A stretch of 64,000 bases of DNA from Streptomyces sulfonofaciens. Lineage in GTDB: Bacteria; Actinomycetota; Actinomycetes; Streptomycetales; Streptomycetaceae. Of this stretch, positions 7,980-16,560 are shown in pieces (the stretch's first letter is position 1; each line of letters opens with the position of its first letter). The stretch spans positions 310,001-374,000 of the forward strand of contig NZ_BNCD01000002.1 of NCBI RefSeq assembly GCF_014656295.1, in the 5' to 3' direction. Both the position numbers and the translations under genes were made by a program. The notes under the pieces were generated by a model. It worked only from the letters and a program-made list of their open reading frames with translations. It was not told the DNA's origin and ran no database searches.

Positions 7980-9026
7980 TCAGAACGCCGGCGGGATCTC
8001 GCCCGAACCCCGGGTGATCAGACGCGTCGGCAGCTCGATGCGCTCCGGGTCGAGCGAGAGGCCGTCGAGCCGGCTGAACAGGCGCTCCGCCGCGGTGCGG
8101 CCCAACTGGGCCGCGTCCTGGGCGACGACGGTGACCCCCGGCTGGAGCAGGTCGGCGAGCTCGAAGTCGTCGAAGCCCACGAGGGCGACGCTGCGGCCGC
8201 GTTCGGCGAGCCCGGAGAGCACCCGCACCACCGTGACGGTGACCCGGTTGTTGCCCGCGAAGACCGCGGTGACCGCGTCCGGCCCCGACAGCATCTCCTC
8301 GGCGGCCCGGCGGACCCGCTCGGGGTCGGTGAGGCCGAGCGACATCCAGGCGTCCTCGATCGGGATGCCGGCGTCCTCCATGGCGGCCCGGTAGCCCCGC
8401 AGCCGCTCCGCCGCGGTGTGGATGCGGGGCTGGTCGCCGATGAAGCCGATCCGTCGGTGCCCCTGAGCGACCAGGTGGGCCACGCCGTCCCTGGCGCCGC
8501 CGAAGCTGTCCGAGAGCACGGCGTCCGCGTCGATGCGCCCGGCGGGCCGGTCCACGAAGACGGTGGCGACGCCCGCCCGCATCTCGGGCTCCAGATAGCG
8601 GTGGTCGTCACCGGCGGGGATGACCAGCAGTCCGTCGACCCGGCGGGCGCACAGCGCGAGCGCGAGCTCCTGCTCACGCTCCGGTTCCTCGGCGCTCGAC
8701 CCGTTGATCAGCAGGGCGCCATGGGCCCGTGCGACCTCCTCCACGGCACGGCTGAGCGGTCCGTAGAACGGGTCGGCGAGGTCCTCCAGGACCAGGCCGA
8801 TGCTGGCGGTGCGTCCCTTGCGCAGCACCCGTGCCGAGTCGTTGCGCCGGAAGTTCAGCGCGTCGATGGCCTCCTGGACGCGCCGTTCGGTGTCCGCGGT
8901 CACGCCCGGTTCGCCGTTGACCACACGGGAGACCGTCTTGAGGCCCACTCCGGCCCGTGCGGCTACGTCCTTCATCGTCGGACGGTTGCCGTAGCGGGTC
9001 TCGGCTCTGCGGGTGGTCTCGCCCAC
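7980..9026 (-). CDS. LacI-family transcriptional regulator
   Basis: This 348-residue LacI/GalR regulator has an N-terminal helix-turn-helix (MKDVAARAGVGLKTVSRVVN, about residues 18-37), a hinge helix (ALNFRRNDSARVLRKG) and a periplasmic-binding-like sugar-sensing domain (SIGLVLEDLADPFYGPL, GHRRIGFIGDQP, TAVFAGNNRVT, VGFDDFELAD). It begins at GTG 9026; ATG 8975 (MKDVAARAG) is an alternative start. It is divergent from a ROK sugar kinase with a perfect 12-bp palindrome between them, so it probably represses that kinase and itself. The inducer is unknown. Confidence 0.9.
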   Translation of the reverse strand: MGETTRRAETRYGNRPTMKDVAARAGVGLKTVSRVVNGEPGVTADTERRVQEAIDALNFRRNDSARVLRKGRTASIGLVLEDLADPFYGPLSRAVEEVARAHGALLINGSSAEEPEREQELALALCARRVDGLLVIPAGDDHRYLEPEMRAGVATVFVDRPAGRIDADAVLSDSFGGARDGVAHLVAQGHRRIGFIGDQPRIHTAAERLRGYRAAMEDAGIPIEDAWMSLGLTDPERVRRAAEEMLSGPDAVTAVFAGNNRVTVTVVRVLSGLAERGRSVALVGFDDFELADLLQPGVTVVAQDAAQLGRTAAERLFSRLDGLSLDPERIELPTRLITRGSGEIPPAF

Positions 9027-9084
9027 GGTGATCTGTCCTGTCGTTCATGAATGTATGAGGATGTGGCGTCGAGCATACGGCCTG

Positions 9085-9096
9085 GACAACGTTGTC
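9085..9096 (+). promoter_or_regulatory. LacI-type operator GACAACGTTGTC
   Basis: A perfect 12-bp palindrome with a central CG step, typical of LacI/GalR operators, lies between the divergent LacI gene and the ROK kinase, 65 bp before the kinase start. It is the likely binding site of the adjacent regulator. Confidence 0.7.
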
Positions 9097-9160
9097 AGAT
9101 GCAGGAGAGACTGGTCCGACCCATTCTCCGGCCTGCCCTTTCACCTGGAGACCTCACCTG

Positions 9161-10117
9161 ATGCACACCGACCTCGTCGCCGCGCTGGACATCGGCGGCA
9201 CCAAGATCGCCGGAGCTTTGGTGGACGGCGACGGCCGGATACTGCAGCGCACGCAGCGCCCCACCCCTGCTCAGGAGGACGGCGACACCGTCATGGGCGC
9301 CGTCGAGGAGGTGCTCGGGGACCTGGCGGGTTCCCCGTCGTGGGCCGGGGCCCGGGCGATCGGCATCGGCAGCGCGGGCCCCGTGGACGCCACGACCGGC
9401 ACCGTCAGCCCGGTGAACGTGCCCGGCTGGCGGGACTTCCCACTCGTGGACCGGGTGCGCGCGGTCACCGGCGGGCTGCCGGTCGAACTGATCGGCGACG
9501 GCGTCGCGATCACCGCCGCCGAGCACTGGCAGGGCGCGGCCCGCGGCCATGACAACGCCCTGTGCATGGTGGTCTCCACCGGCGTCGGCGGCGGCCTGGT
9601 GCTGGGCGGCCGGCTCCACCCGGGACCCACGGGGAACGCCGGGCACATCGGCCACATCAGCGTCGACCTGGACGGCGACCCGTGTCCCTGCGGGGCGCGC
9701 GGGTGCGTCGAGCGCATCGCGAGCGGCCCGAACATCGCCCGGCGCGCTCTGGCGGCCGGCTGGCGCCCTGGCCCGGACGGCGACACCTCCGCGGCCGCGG
9801 TGGCCACGGCCGCCCGGGCCGGCGATCCGCACGCGGTGGCGTCCTTCGAGCGTGCCGCCCAGGCACTGGCCGCCGGGATCGCCGCCACGGCCACTCTGGT
9901 CGAGATCGACATCGCCGTGATCGGCGGCGGGGTGGCCCGGGCCCAGGACGTGCTCTTCGCGCCGCTGCGCCGGGCCCTGCGCGACTACGCCACGCTGTCC
10001 TTCGTGCAGCGCCTGACGGTGGCACCGGCACTGATGGGGACGGACGCCGGGCTGGTGGGTGCGGCCGCGGCGGCACTGCACGCCGCACCGGACACCACCG
10101 CCGCCGGCGTCGGCTGA
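9161..10117 (+). CDS. ROK-family sugar kinase
   Basis: This 318-residue ROK-family kinase phosphorylates a hexose or amino-hexose with ATP. It has the phosphate-binding DIGGTKIAGALVDGDG at residues 9-24, the catalytic-base region VELIGDGVAITAAEHW, VVSTGVGGGLVLGG and GHIGHISVD, and the ROK zinc signature CPCGARGCVERIASG. Glucokinase, fructokinase and N-acetyl-sugar kinases cannot be separated by eye. The start ATG 9161 follows GGAG at 9147-9150. It lies divergent from a LacI regulator with a shared operator, which argues for an inducible catabolic kinase rather than housekeeping glucokinase. Confidence 0.85.
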   Translation: MHTDLVAALDIGGTKIAGALVDGDGRILQRTQRPTPAQEDGDTVMGAVEEVLGDLAGSPSWAGARAIGIGSAGPVDATTGTVSPVNVPGWRDFPLVDRVRAVTGGLPVELIGDGVAITAAEHWQGAARGHDNALCMVVSTGVGGGLVLGGRLHPGPTGNAGHIGHISVDLDGDPCPCGARGCVERIASGPNIARRALAAGWRPGPDGDTSAAAVATAARAGDPHAVASFERAAQALAAGIAATATLVEIDIAVIGGGVARAQDVLFAPLRRALRDYATLSFVQRLTVAPALMGTDAGLVGAAAAALHAAPDTTAAGVG

Positions 10118-10582
10118 GCCGCGGCGGCGGACCGGGAGGACGCGTCCGTCCCGAAAGCCCGTCGAAACCCGTGGTGCGCCGATGGCTTCGCGGCGGGATC
10201 CGGGCCTCGTGCGGGCGGGATGAGCGATTACCGAGGATGGGGCCAGGGCGCAGTCATCGCTCCGGGACCGCGAGGCCGGTCGGACCGTGGCGCGACAGGG
10301 GGCGCCACCGGTGTCCGGAGGGGGCCTGCTGCGCACCACGGCGGTGGCGGCGGGCGCCGTCACGCTGCCTGCTCCGCAGGCCGCCCCGAGGCGAGGGCCC
10401 AGGTGACGGCGAGTCCGTCATGACGGGCTCGAACGCCTCGGAACGGGCTCGAACGCCTCGGACTCGGTAGCGAAGAAGGCGTTGGCCGCTCCCGTTCAGG
10501 ACCCCACTCGGATCGGCATCCGCGACGACCTCCGCGAGGACTGCGCCGAGACCGGCGCGGCGTCACCGCGCCCGGGGCGGCG
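10118..10582. other. 465-bp spacer with possible exported-protein remnant
   Basis: No intact gene is seen. Around 10308-10406 one frame reads like a Tat-type signal peptide (GLLRTTAVAAGAVTLPAPQA) that ends at a stop within about 30 residues. It lacks a clear start, so it may be the relic of a secreted protein. A 20-bp exact tandem duplication is at 10423-10462. The rest is ordinary GC-rich sequence. Confidence 0.4.
10423..10462 (+). repeat. 20-bp tandem duplication
   Basis: The 20-bp unit ACGGGCTCGAACGCCTCGGA occurs twice in direct succession in the non-coding spacer. It looks like a replication-slippage product. Confidence 0.9.
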
Positions 10583-13318
10583 TCAGGGGCCGGGGCCGGA
10601 CTGGGGGGCGTTGTTGACCACCGTCGGGGACGTGTCCTGCTGATCGGTGAGCGAGGTCGCCCACGAGCCGGCCAGGACCGTGGCGACGGCGGTGACCGCG
10701 GCGACCAGGACCGTGGTGGTGGGCACGGCCAGGGACGACAGGCTGCGGAAATTGCGGATGTGCCCCCAGGGCAGTCCGGCGGCACGCACCATCCGCACCT
10801 CCCAGTACAGGCCGAGCCCGAGGGCGACCAGCAGGTGCTGGGCGGTCAGCACGCAGACGACCCTGGCGACCCCGCCGGGCGGGCCGGTCAGGTCGATCAG
10901 GAGCAGGAGCACCTGCAGCGGCCACAGCACCGCGAAGAGGCAGCCGGACCTGCCGAGCGGTCCGACGCCCCGCAGCCACGGGTGGAGGTAGCCGTAGCAG
11001 AAGCCGGCCGAGATCCACAGCCCGGGCGCACCACCGGCCGCCGTGAGTGTCTGCGGAAGTGAGGCGAAGACGCCGCTGGACCAGAACTCCGAGACGGTCC
11101 AGGGCAGCGAGAGGAGGGCGGCGGCCGTGGCACACGCCAGGCCGTTGCGCCACGGTGGGAACCCGCCGGACGTCCCCAGCGCGGTGTTCTTCAGCCGCCG
11201 CAGGCGTCCGGCCGGATCGGCGCGCTGGGACGGCGACGTCTCGCTGAGCGAGTGCCACCGGGCGTCCCACGCGGACGGCGCCAGCGAACCGTCCGCCAGG
11301 GACATGAGCGAGTCACGGAAGAAGCGGTGCCGGCTGCGGGCGAGGAGCTGGGTCCGCAGCAGGGTCTGCGTCAGCCGGACGTGGGCCGCCCTGGACACGG
11401 CGTGCAGCCGCCGCGCCCCCGCCTCCCGCCGGGCCGGGACCAGCCAGAGCGGGGCCAGGCAGCCGAGCACGGCGACCAGCGGCGCGTAGTGGTGGCCGAC
11501 GCGGCTGTCCACGGCGCCGACGACCGGCGCCGTCGCGGTCAGCCAGACCAGCGCCAGGCAGGCCGGCCGGGCGCCCCTGGGCCACTGCCGCGGCCGACCG
11601 CCCTGCAGCCTCAGCCAGCACACCAGGCAGACCACGGCGCCGACCCAGGCGGTCTGCCAGGGCAGTGCCAGCGTGGTGACATCGGTGATGTCCGCGGTCC
11701 CCGGCAGGAGGTTGGTCAGCCAGGCCAGCACGCCGATGCTCTGCGGGTACCTGTCCACGGAGCCGTTCCAGGGCAGGGTCAGGGCCGCGAGCACCACGCC
11801 GAGCGGCCAGGACGCCGCCGCCTTGCGGGGCGCGGCACCGTGCAGGGCGCGCACGGTGCGCAGCACGACGATCGTCCACGGCGCCGCCACGGCCAGTGCG
11901 GCGGGCCAGGCGGCCGCCGTCCACGTGGTGTCCGCGCCCGGCAGCCACCGCGCGCCCGGCCCCGGCAGCAGACTCAGGGCGCTCAGACCCGACACCAGCG
12001 CCAGGGTGACGGCTGCGCAGGTCACCGCCCACCGTCGGCCCGCGGGCCCGAGGACACCCGAGCGCAGCAGCCCCCAGACGCCGGCCGCCGCACCCGCGGC
12101 GACCGACTCCGCCAGCAGCGACCAGGGCGCGAACGCGGCCACCGCGCTCTCCACGCCGAGCAGGGCGGGCCCGGCGAGTGCGGCCCCGGCGAGCTCCCGG
12201 GCACCCGGCGGCCGTCCGCCGGCCAGGCGCAGCAGCACGGCGAGCACCGCCACGGGCAGGACGAACCAGAAGAGCGCGAGCACGGCCTGCTGCCCGGCGA
12301 CGTACGGGGCCGGCGCGGACACCGTCCCGCCGGTGGACCAGGAGATCCAGTTCCATCCCGAGTCGCCGGCCCGGGCCTCGGCGAACGCGGCGGCGAGCAC
12401 CGCGGCGGCCGCCAGGGCGGTGACCAGCGCTGAGCCTGCGAACGCGGCGCCCCAGCGGCGGTGGGTGGCCGTGGGCAGGGCCGTCAGAAACCCGGCACGC
12501 GCCAGGAGCGCGCCCGTGGCGGCGAGGCCGCCGACAGTCGCCAGGGCCAGTGCTTCGGCCGTCGCGCCCGGCGCCGCGCTGCGCGGTCCGGAACCGATCG
12601 GCGGCACCAGCCGGACCCGTGTCACGCCGTCCCGGGCCGCGAGGTCGGCGGTGATCTCGCGGCCGGTCTGCCGGGTCGGCTGTCCGGCCACGTCGAGCTT
12701 CCAGCCGCTCGGCACGTCGGCCTGGAACGTCCAACGCGGCGGACGGCCCCGGAAGGTAGCGCTCCGGTAGGTGCCGGTCGGGTCCTGCCCCAGCCGGTAG
12801 TCGAGCGTCTTCAGGGTGTCGGGCCACAGGCGCGCCCGCCGGGAGGCGGTCACCACGACATCGGCCCCGGGGCGTTCCTGCGTGACGACGCACGACCCGG
12901 GCGGCAGCGCCGGGCCCAGAGCGTGCGCGGCGGCATACCCGCCCGGCAGGTTCGGCAGGACGTACCGGAACGCCGAGACGTCACCGCGCAGCTTCACGGC
13001 GACGCGGTCCGCCGGGTCCAGCACCAGGCGGTAGCCGGTGGCGACGTACCAGGACCCGTCGTCGGCGGGGGTGACGCGGACCGTGGTCGTCCCGCTGAAC
13101 GGCCTTTGCGGCCGGTACACCCGGTAGGGCGCCCCCGCCGTGTACCAGGGGTCGCCGGTGCGCAGGTCGTTGCGGTCCGTGCGCAGCAGTTGGCCGGCCC
13201 CGGGAGCGGCCCCGGCCACCCACTGGGCACGGGCCCACAGCCCGGCGCCCGCGACCGCTGCCACGACCAGCAGGGCGCCGACGAGACGGGCACACGCCCT
13301 TGCCGCCCCCGACCGCAC
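10583..13318 (-). CDS. large polytopic membrane protein (possibly DUF6185)
   Basis: This 911-residue protein of unknown function has one N-terminal helix (about residues 5-30: LVGALLVVAAVAGAGLW), then a roughly 230-residue extracytoplasmic beta-rich domain (WYTAGAPYRVYRPQRPFSG to VRLVPPIG). About 12-14 further hydrophobic segments follow, with a cytoplasmic-looking Arg-rich stretch (LLRTQLLARSRHRFFRDSLM) before the last group. GTG 13318 is chosen as the start because GGAGGGGC precedes it at normal distance; an in-frame ATG at 13414 would add 32 residues without an obvious ribosome site. I recall similar streptomycete proteins filed as DUF6185, but this is unverified. It is divergent from the endolysin cassette. 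Confidence 0.7.
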   Translation of the reverse strand: MRSGAARACARLVGALLVVAAVAGAGLWARAQWVAGAAPGAGQLLRTDRNDLRTGDPWYTAGAPYRVYRPQRPFSGTTTVRVTPADDGSWYVATGYRLVLDPADRVAVKLRGDVSAFRYVLPNLPGGYAAAHALGPALPPGSCVVTQERPGADVVVTASRRARLWPDTLKTLDYRLGQDPTGTYRSATFRGRPPRWTFQADVPSGWKLDVAGQPTRQTGREITADLAARDGVTRVRLVPPIGSGPRSAAPGATAEALALATVGGLAATGALLARAGFLTALPTATHRRWGAAFAGSALVTALAAAAVLAAAFAEARAGDSGWNWISWSTGGTVSAPAPYVAGQQAVLALFWFVLPVAVLAVLLRLAGGRPPGARELAGAALAGPALLGVESAVAAFAPWSLLAESVAAGAAAGVWGLLRSGVLGPAGRRWAVTCAAVTLALVSGLSALSLLPGPGARWLPGADTTWTAAAWPAALAVAAPWTIVVLRTVRALHGAAPRKAAASWPLGVVLAALTLPWNGSVDRYPQSIGVLAWLTNLLPGTADITDVTTLALPWQTAWVGAVVCLVCWLRLQGGRPRQWPRGARPACLALVWLTATAPVVGAVDSRVGHHYAPLVAVLGCLAPLWLVPARREAGARRLHAVSRAAHVRLTQTLLRTQLLARSRHRFFRDSLMSLADGSLAPSAWDARWHSLSETSPSQRADPAGRLRRLKNTALGTSGGFPPWRNGLACATAAALLSLPWTVSEFWSSGVFASLPQTLTAAGGAPGLWISAGFCYGYLHPWLRGVGPLGRSGCLFAVLWPLQVLLLLIDLTGPPGGVARVVCVLTAQHLLVALGLGLYWEVRMVRAAGLPWGHIRNFRSLSSLAVPTTTVLVAAVTAVATVLAGSWATSLTDQQDTSPTVVNNAPQSGPGP

Positions 13319-13598
13319 CAACTCGCCCCTCCACAACGCGCGATGGAAGGAACATGGTGCCCCACCCGCCGGAGCGGGGGGTAGTTTGGCCCCCACGGAT
13401 AAGCGGGCACACACCCGGAGTAACGGCGGTGAACCTCTCCTGCGGCTCCGCTCGGCGCCGAAGTGGCTGGTGGGGCGGCACGCCGATGTCGGACGACAAC
13501 GGCGTGCCGGAGCACGGTGAGGCAGGCGGCACCGGCGGTGGTCACCGGGTGTGCGTCACGGCAGGCGCCGTACCGCCCAACGTGTAAGGGGAGCCGCT

Positions 13599-14603
13599 GT
13601 GATCAAAGGGATCGACGTCAGTGACTACCAGGGGACCGGATTCTCCACGAGTGGCCTCGACTTCGTCATAGTGAAGGCCACGGAGGGCCGTTCCTACATC
13701 AACCCGAAGCAGGCCGCGCAGGTGAAGAGAGCACGCGACGCGGGATGCGTCGTCGGCTTCTACCACTTCCTGTGGCCGGGCCACATCCAGGACCAGGCCG
13801 AGTACTTCGTGCAGAAGTGCCTGTCCATAAAGGGCGACCTGCTCTTCGTCGACTGGGAGAACACCTCCTCGGGCACGCGCGCCTCGGGGGCGGAGAAGGA
13901 CGCGTTCATCCGGGCCGTGCAGCGTCTGCGGGGCAAGTCGCACCGCGTGGGCCTCTACTGCAACCGCGACTTCTGGCTCAACCACGACAGCACCGCGTTC
14001 GCCGGGGACGGTCTGTGGATCGCCGACTACAACGAGAACCCCGGCCGCCCCGGCGTCGAGGCGCCGTGGGTCTTCCACCAGTACACCAGTACACCGGTCG
14101 ACACCAACCTCGGGAACTTCGCGAGCAGAGCCGCCCTGCGGAAGTGGGCCACCGGCACAGGATCATCCACGGAGGACGACATGCCCCAGTACGTGAACCT
14201 CGGCATCGACAAGCCCTTCACTCTCGCGCCCGGACAGGACTGGGACGCGATCGAGTTCACCAAGGAGTGGACCGACGAACCCGGCGGCCACGCCAACGAC
14301 GGCTCGGTGTTCGTCCGCGGGGCCGCCCGCTACACCGGCCAGGTCAGCCTGGTGCTCACCGGCGTGCCGGTCGGCACGCAGTTCCAGGTGCGCCAGTCGG
14401 AGGTCGACTCCTCCGGCAAGTACGTGGCCGACCACCCGATCGCGGAGCTGATCGGCACCGAGGGCGGCACGTACGGCATCGTGCCCCTCGTCGGCCGCGT
14501 CGGCTCGGGACGGCAGATGCGGATCCGCGTCAAGGCGTTCCAGGACACCCCGGTCACCGTGAAGTCCGCCGTCCTCAAGGCCATGGTCTGGAAAGAGGAC
14601 TGA
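13599..14603 (+). CDS. GH25-type muramidase (endolysin-like)
   Basis: This 334-residue protein has an N-terminal glycoside hydrolase 25 domain (about residues 1-185) that should cleave the N-acetylmuramic acid-N-acetylglucosamine bond of peptidoglycan. Family features are KGIDVSDYQG (first catalytic Asp), VIVKATEGRSYINP, GFYHFLWPG, LLFVDWEN (D-x-E pair) and VGLYCNRDFW. The C-terminal 140 residues (PQYVNLGIDKPFTLAPGQDW onward) form a beta-rich module, perhaps for wall binding. No signal peptide is present, as in phage endolysins that depend on a holin. The start GTG 13599 follows AGGGGAG, and a holin-like gene begins one base after the stop. Confidence 0.85.
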   Translation: MIKGIDVSDYQGTGFSTSGLDFVIVKATEGRSYINPKQAAQVKRARDAGCVVGFYHFLWPGHIQDQAEYFVQKCLSIKGDLLFVDWENTSSGTRASGAEKDAFIRAVQRLRGKSHRVGLYCNRDFWLNHDSTAFAGDGLWIADYNENPGRPGVEAPWVFHQYTSTPVDTNLGNFASRAALRKWATGTGSSTEDDMPQYVNLGIDKPFTLAPGQDWDAIEFTKEWTDEPGGHANDGSVFVRGAARYTGQVSLVLTGVPVGTQFQVRQSEVDSSGKYVADHPIAELIGTEGGTYGIVPLVGRVGSGRQMRIRVKAFQDTPVTVKSAVLKAMVWKED

Positions 14604-14604
14604 G

Positions 14605-14823
14605 GTGGCGGCACCCGTCGAGAGGAAGGTCACGGCGGCCACCGCCGCCTCGTCGGCCGTCGGCGTCGTCATCGCCGTGCTGAACGCGGGCGTCGCCGAC
14701 GCGCACCTGCTGGGCTCGCTGCCGGAGTGGCTCCAATCGGTCATCCTCGCCGCGGCGCCGCCCGTACTGACGTTCCTCAGCGGCTGGCAGGCCAAGCACA
14801 CGCCCCGCGAGGCCGGGACCTGA
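14605..14823 (+). CDS. holin-like small membrane protein
   Basis: This 72-residue protein has two hydrophobic segments: about residues 9-30 (VTAATAASSAVGVVIAVLNA) and 43-61 (SVILAAAPPVLTFLSGWQA). They are separated by a short loop, and the charged tail is KHTPREAGT. Size, topology and position one base after an endolysin gene fit a phage-type holin that forms membrane lesions to release the muramidase. The start is GTG 14605. Holins share little sequence, so the call rests on context. Confidence 0.7.
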   Translation: MAAPVERKVTAATAASSAVGVVIAVLNAGVADAHLLGSLPEWLQSVILAAAPPVLTFLSGWQAKHTPREAGT

Positions 14824-14853
14824 ACGACCCCGGTCCCGGTCGCTGAATCGTGT

Positions 14854-14883
14854 CCGCCAGGAGAGGGAGGAGGCACCTGGCGG
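14854..14883 (+). terminator. hairpin after endolysin/holin cassette
   Basis: The inverted repeat CCGCCAGG (14854-14861) and CCTGGCGG (14876-14883), with a 14-nt loop, lies 30 bp after the holin stop. It has no T-run, as is common for Streptomyces terminators. Confidence 0.5.
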
Positions 14884-14970
14884 CCCGGCGCGGGCGATCT
14901 GATCAGCGGCTGGTTTCCGTGGCAGGGTGTTGCGGGCAAGCCACAGGGGGCCGACAGTAGAGGGGGAGCC

Positions 14971-16008
14971 GTGATCGTCTGGGTCAACGGTGCGTTCGGT
15001 GCGGGCAAGACCACCACCGCACGCGAACTGATCGATCTGATCCCGAACAGCACGTTGTTCGACCCTGAGGTCATCGACGGCGGACTGTCCTGTCTGCTGC
15101 CGCCCAAGCACCTCGCCGAGGTGAGCGACTTCCAGGACCTGCCCATCTGGCGACGGCTCGTGGTGGACACCGCCGCCGCGCTCCTCGCCGAACTGGGGGG
15201 CGTCCTCGTGGTGCCCATGACCCTGCTCCGCCAGGAGTACCGTGACGAGATCTTCGGCGCTCTCGCCGCCCGCAGGATCGCGGTGCGCCATGTCGTGCTC
15301 GCACCGGCCGAAACGATCCTGCGGGCCCGTGCCGCCGGACGGGGAGCCCCAGGTGCCCTGCCCGGCGACGAGATACGCGTGCGCCAGTGGGCGCACGATC
15401 ACATCGAGCCGTACCGCACCGCGCTGGCCACCTGGCTCGCCGCCGACGCGTACCTCCTCGACACCAGCGCACTCACCGCCCGCGAGGCCGCGGTCCGCAT
15501 CGCCGACGCGGTTCGCTCCGGAGCCGCGCCCGTCTGCGACATCGTGCAGACCCCCGAGCCCACGTCCGAGACCCTCGCCTCCGGGGTGCTGCTCTTCGAC
15601 GAGCAGGACCGGGTGCTGCTCGTCGACCCCACCTACAAGGCCGGTTGGGAGTTCCCCGGCGGGGTCGTCGAACCCGGCGAGGCGCCCGCGCGCGCCGGAA
15701 TGCGCGAGGTCGCCGAGGAGACCGGGATACGGCTCGACGACGTACCCAGGCTGCTCGTCGTGGACTGGGAGTCGCCCGTGCCCCCCGGGTACGGCGGCCT
15801 GCGGCTGCTCTTCGACGGCGGACGGCTGAACAGCGGCGCCGCCCGCGGCGTGCTGCTGCCCGGGCCCGAACTGCGCGACTGGCGCTTCGTCACCGAGGAG
15901 GAGGCCGCGGACCTGCTCCCGCCGGTGCGCTACGAGCGGCTGCGCTGGGCGCTGCGCGCCCGGCAGCGGGGCGCGGCGGTGTACCTGGAGGCCGGGGTGC
16001 CGGTCTGA
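14971..16008 (+). CDS. P-loop kinase fused to NUDIX hydrolase
   Basis: This 345-residue two-domain protein has, in residues 1-180, a P-loop NTPase of the small-molecule kinase type: Walker A WVNGAFGAGKTTTARELI at residues 4-21, a nucleotide-binding Arg-rich region, and a lid-like RVRQWAHDHIEPY. Residues about 200-335 are a NUDIX domain with a full box, GGVVEPGEAPARAGMREVAE then ETGI, matching GX5EX7REUXEEXGU. The kinase part may phosphorylate, and the NUDIX part hydrolyse, a nucleotide-linked or aminoglycoside-like substrate; this is unknown. The start GTG 14971 follows AGGGGGAG. It is monocistronic. Confidence 0.8.
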   Translation: MIVWVNGAFGAGKTTTARELIDLIPNSTLFDPEVIDGGLSCLLPPKHLAEVSDFQDLPIWRRLVVDTAAALLAELGGVLVVPMTLLRQEYRDEIFGALAARRIAVRHVVLAPAETILRARAAGRGAPGALPGDEIRVRQWAHDHIEPYRTALATWLAADAYLLDTSALTAREAAVRIADAVRSGAAPVCDIVQTPEPTSETLASGVLLFDEQDRVLLVDPTYKAGWEFPGGVVEPGEAPARAGMREVAEETGIRLDDVPRLLVVDWESPVPPGYGGLRLLFDGGRLNSGAARGVLLPGPELRDWRFVTEEEAADLLPPVRYERLRWALRARQRGAAVYLEAGVPV

Positions 16009-16560
16009 GGCACAGCCCCGGCCGGGGCAGCGGGTACGGCTCCGGGCTGCAGGTGCGGTCCGCGCCGGCGGGTGCGGCTCGGGAATGCGGGTGCGGGCCG
16101 GGGGAGTGGCGGTCCGGGGCTGCGGTACCCGGCCCGGATGCGTCGTGCCGCGGTGGGGCGGCGGTGCCGGTCCTCGCCGGTGACGGCGGTTCGACGGCGG
16201 TCCGACGAGGTCCGACGAGGTCCGACGAGGTTCGGCGCCGGGCTGCGGCGCGGCCGGCGGCCCCCGCCCGTCGGATGCGCCAGGGGGACGTCCCGTCGGA
16301 TGCACCGGGACGTCCGTCCCGCCGCGGTCACGAGGGGACGCCGTGCCGTCCGGCCGCCCGGCCCAGCTCGCGCCCCGCCCGCCGCGCCACCGGGGCGCCG
16401 CCGCCTGTCACATCGCCGTACACGCAGCTCGGGGACGGCATCCGGCCGCGCCCGCCGCACGGACGGCGGCGAGGGACGTCGACGACCTCCACACCGTCCG
16501 TGCGCCGACCGCTGGGAGCACACCGGACCGCAGCCGGGCACCCCGCCGCGGCGGAGCGGC
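16009..16560. other. 552-bp GC-rich spacer
   Basis: No credible gene is seen between the kinase-NUDIX gene and the convergent peptidase. The sequence is extremely GC-rich, with three exact copies of a 10-bp unit TCCGACGAGG at 16201-16230. Long open frames here have Arg/Pro/Ala composition typical of antisense noise. Confidence 0.7.
16201..16230 (+). repeat. 10-bp tandem repeat, three copies
   Basis: The unit TCCGACGAGG is repeated three times exactly, preceded by a degenerate copy, in non-coding sequence. Confidence 0.9.

Noticed and set aside
13599..14823. Prophage
   Set aside because: Only endolysin and holin-like genes are present; no capsid, portal, terminase, tail or integrase genes occur within the window.
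14605..16305. 576-codon minus-strand frame across the holin and kinase-NUDIX genes
   Set aside because: The opposite strand has intact Walker A and NUDIX boxes; this frame has no family signature.
16009..16560. Possible coding region after the kinase-NUDIX gene
   Set aside because: All frames are Arg/Pro/Ala low complexity with no start plus ribosome site, and tandem repeats indicate non-coding sequence.
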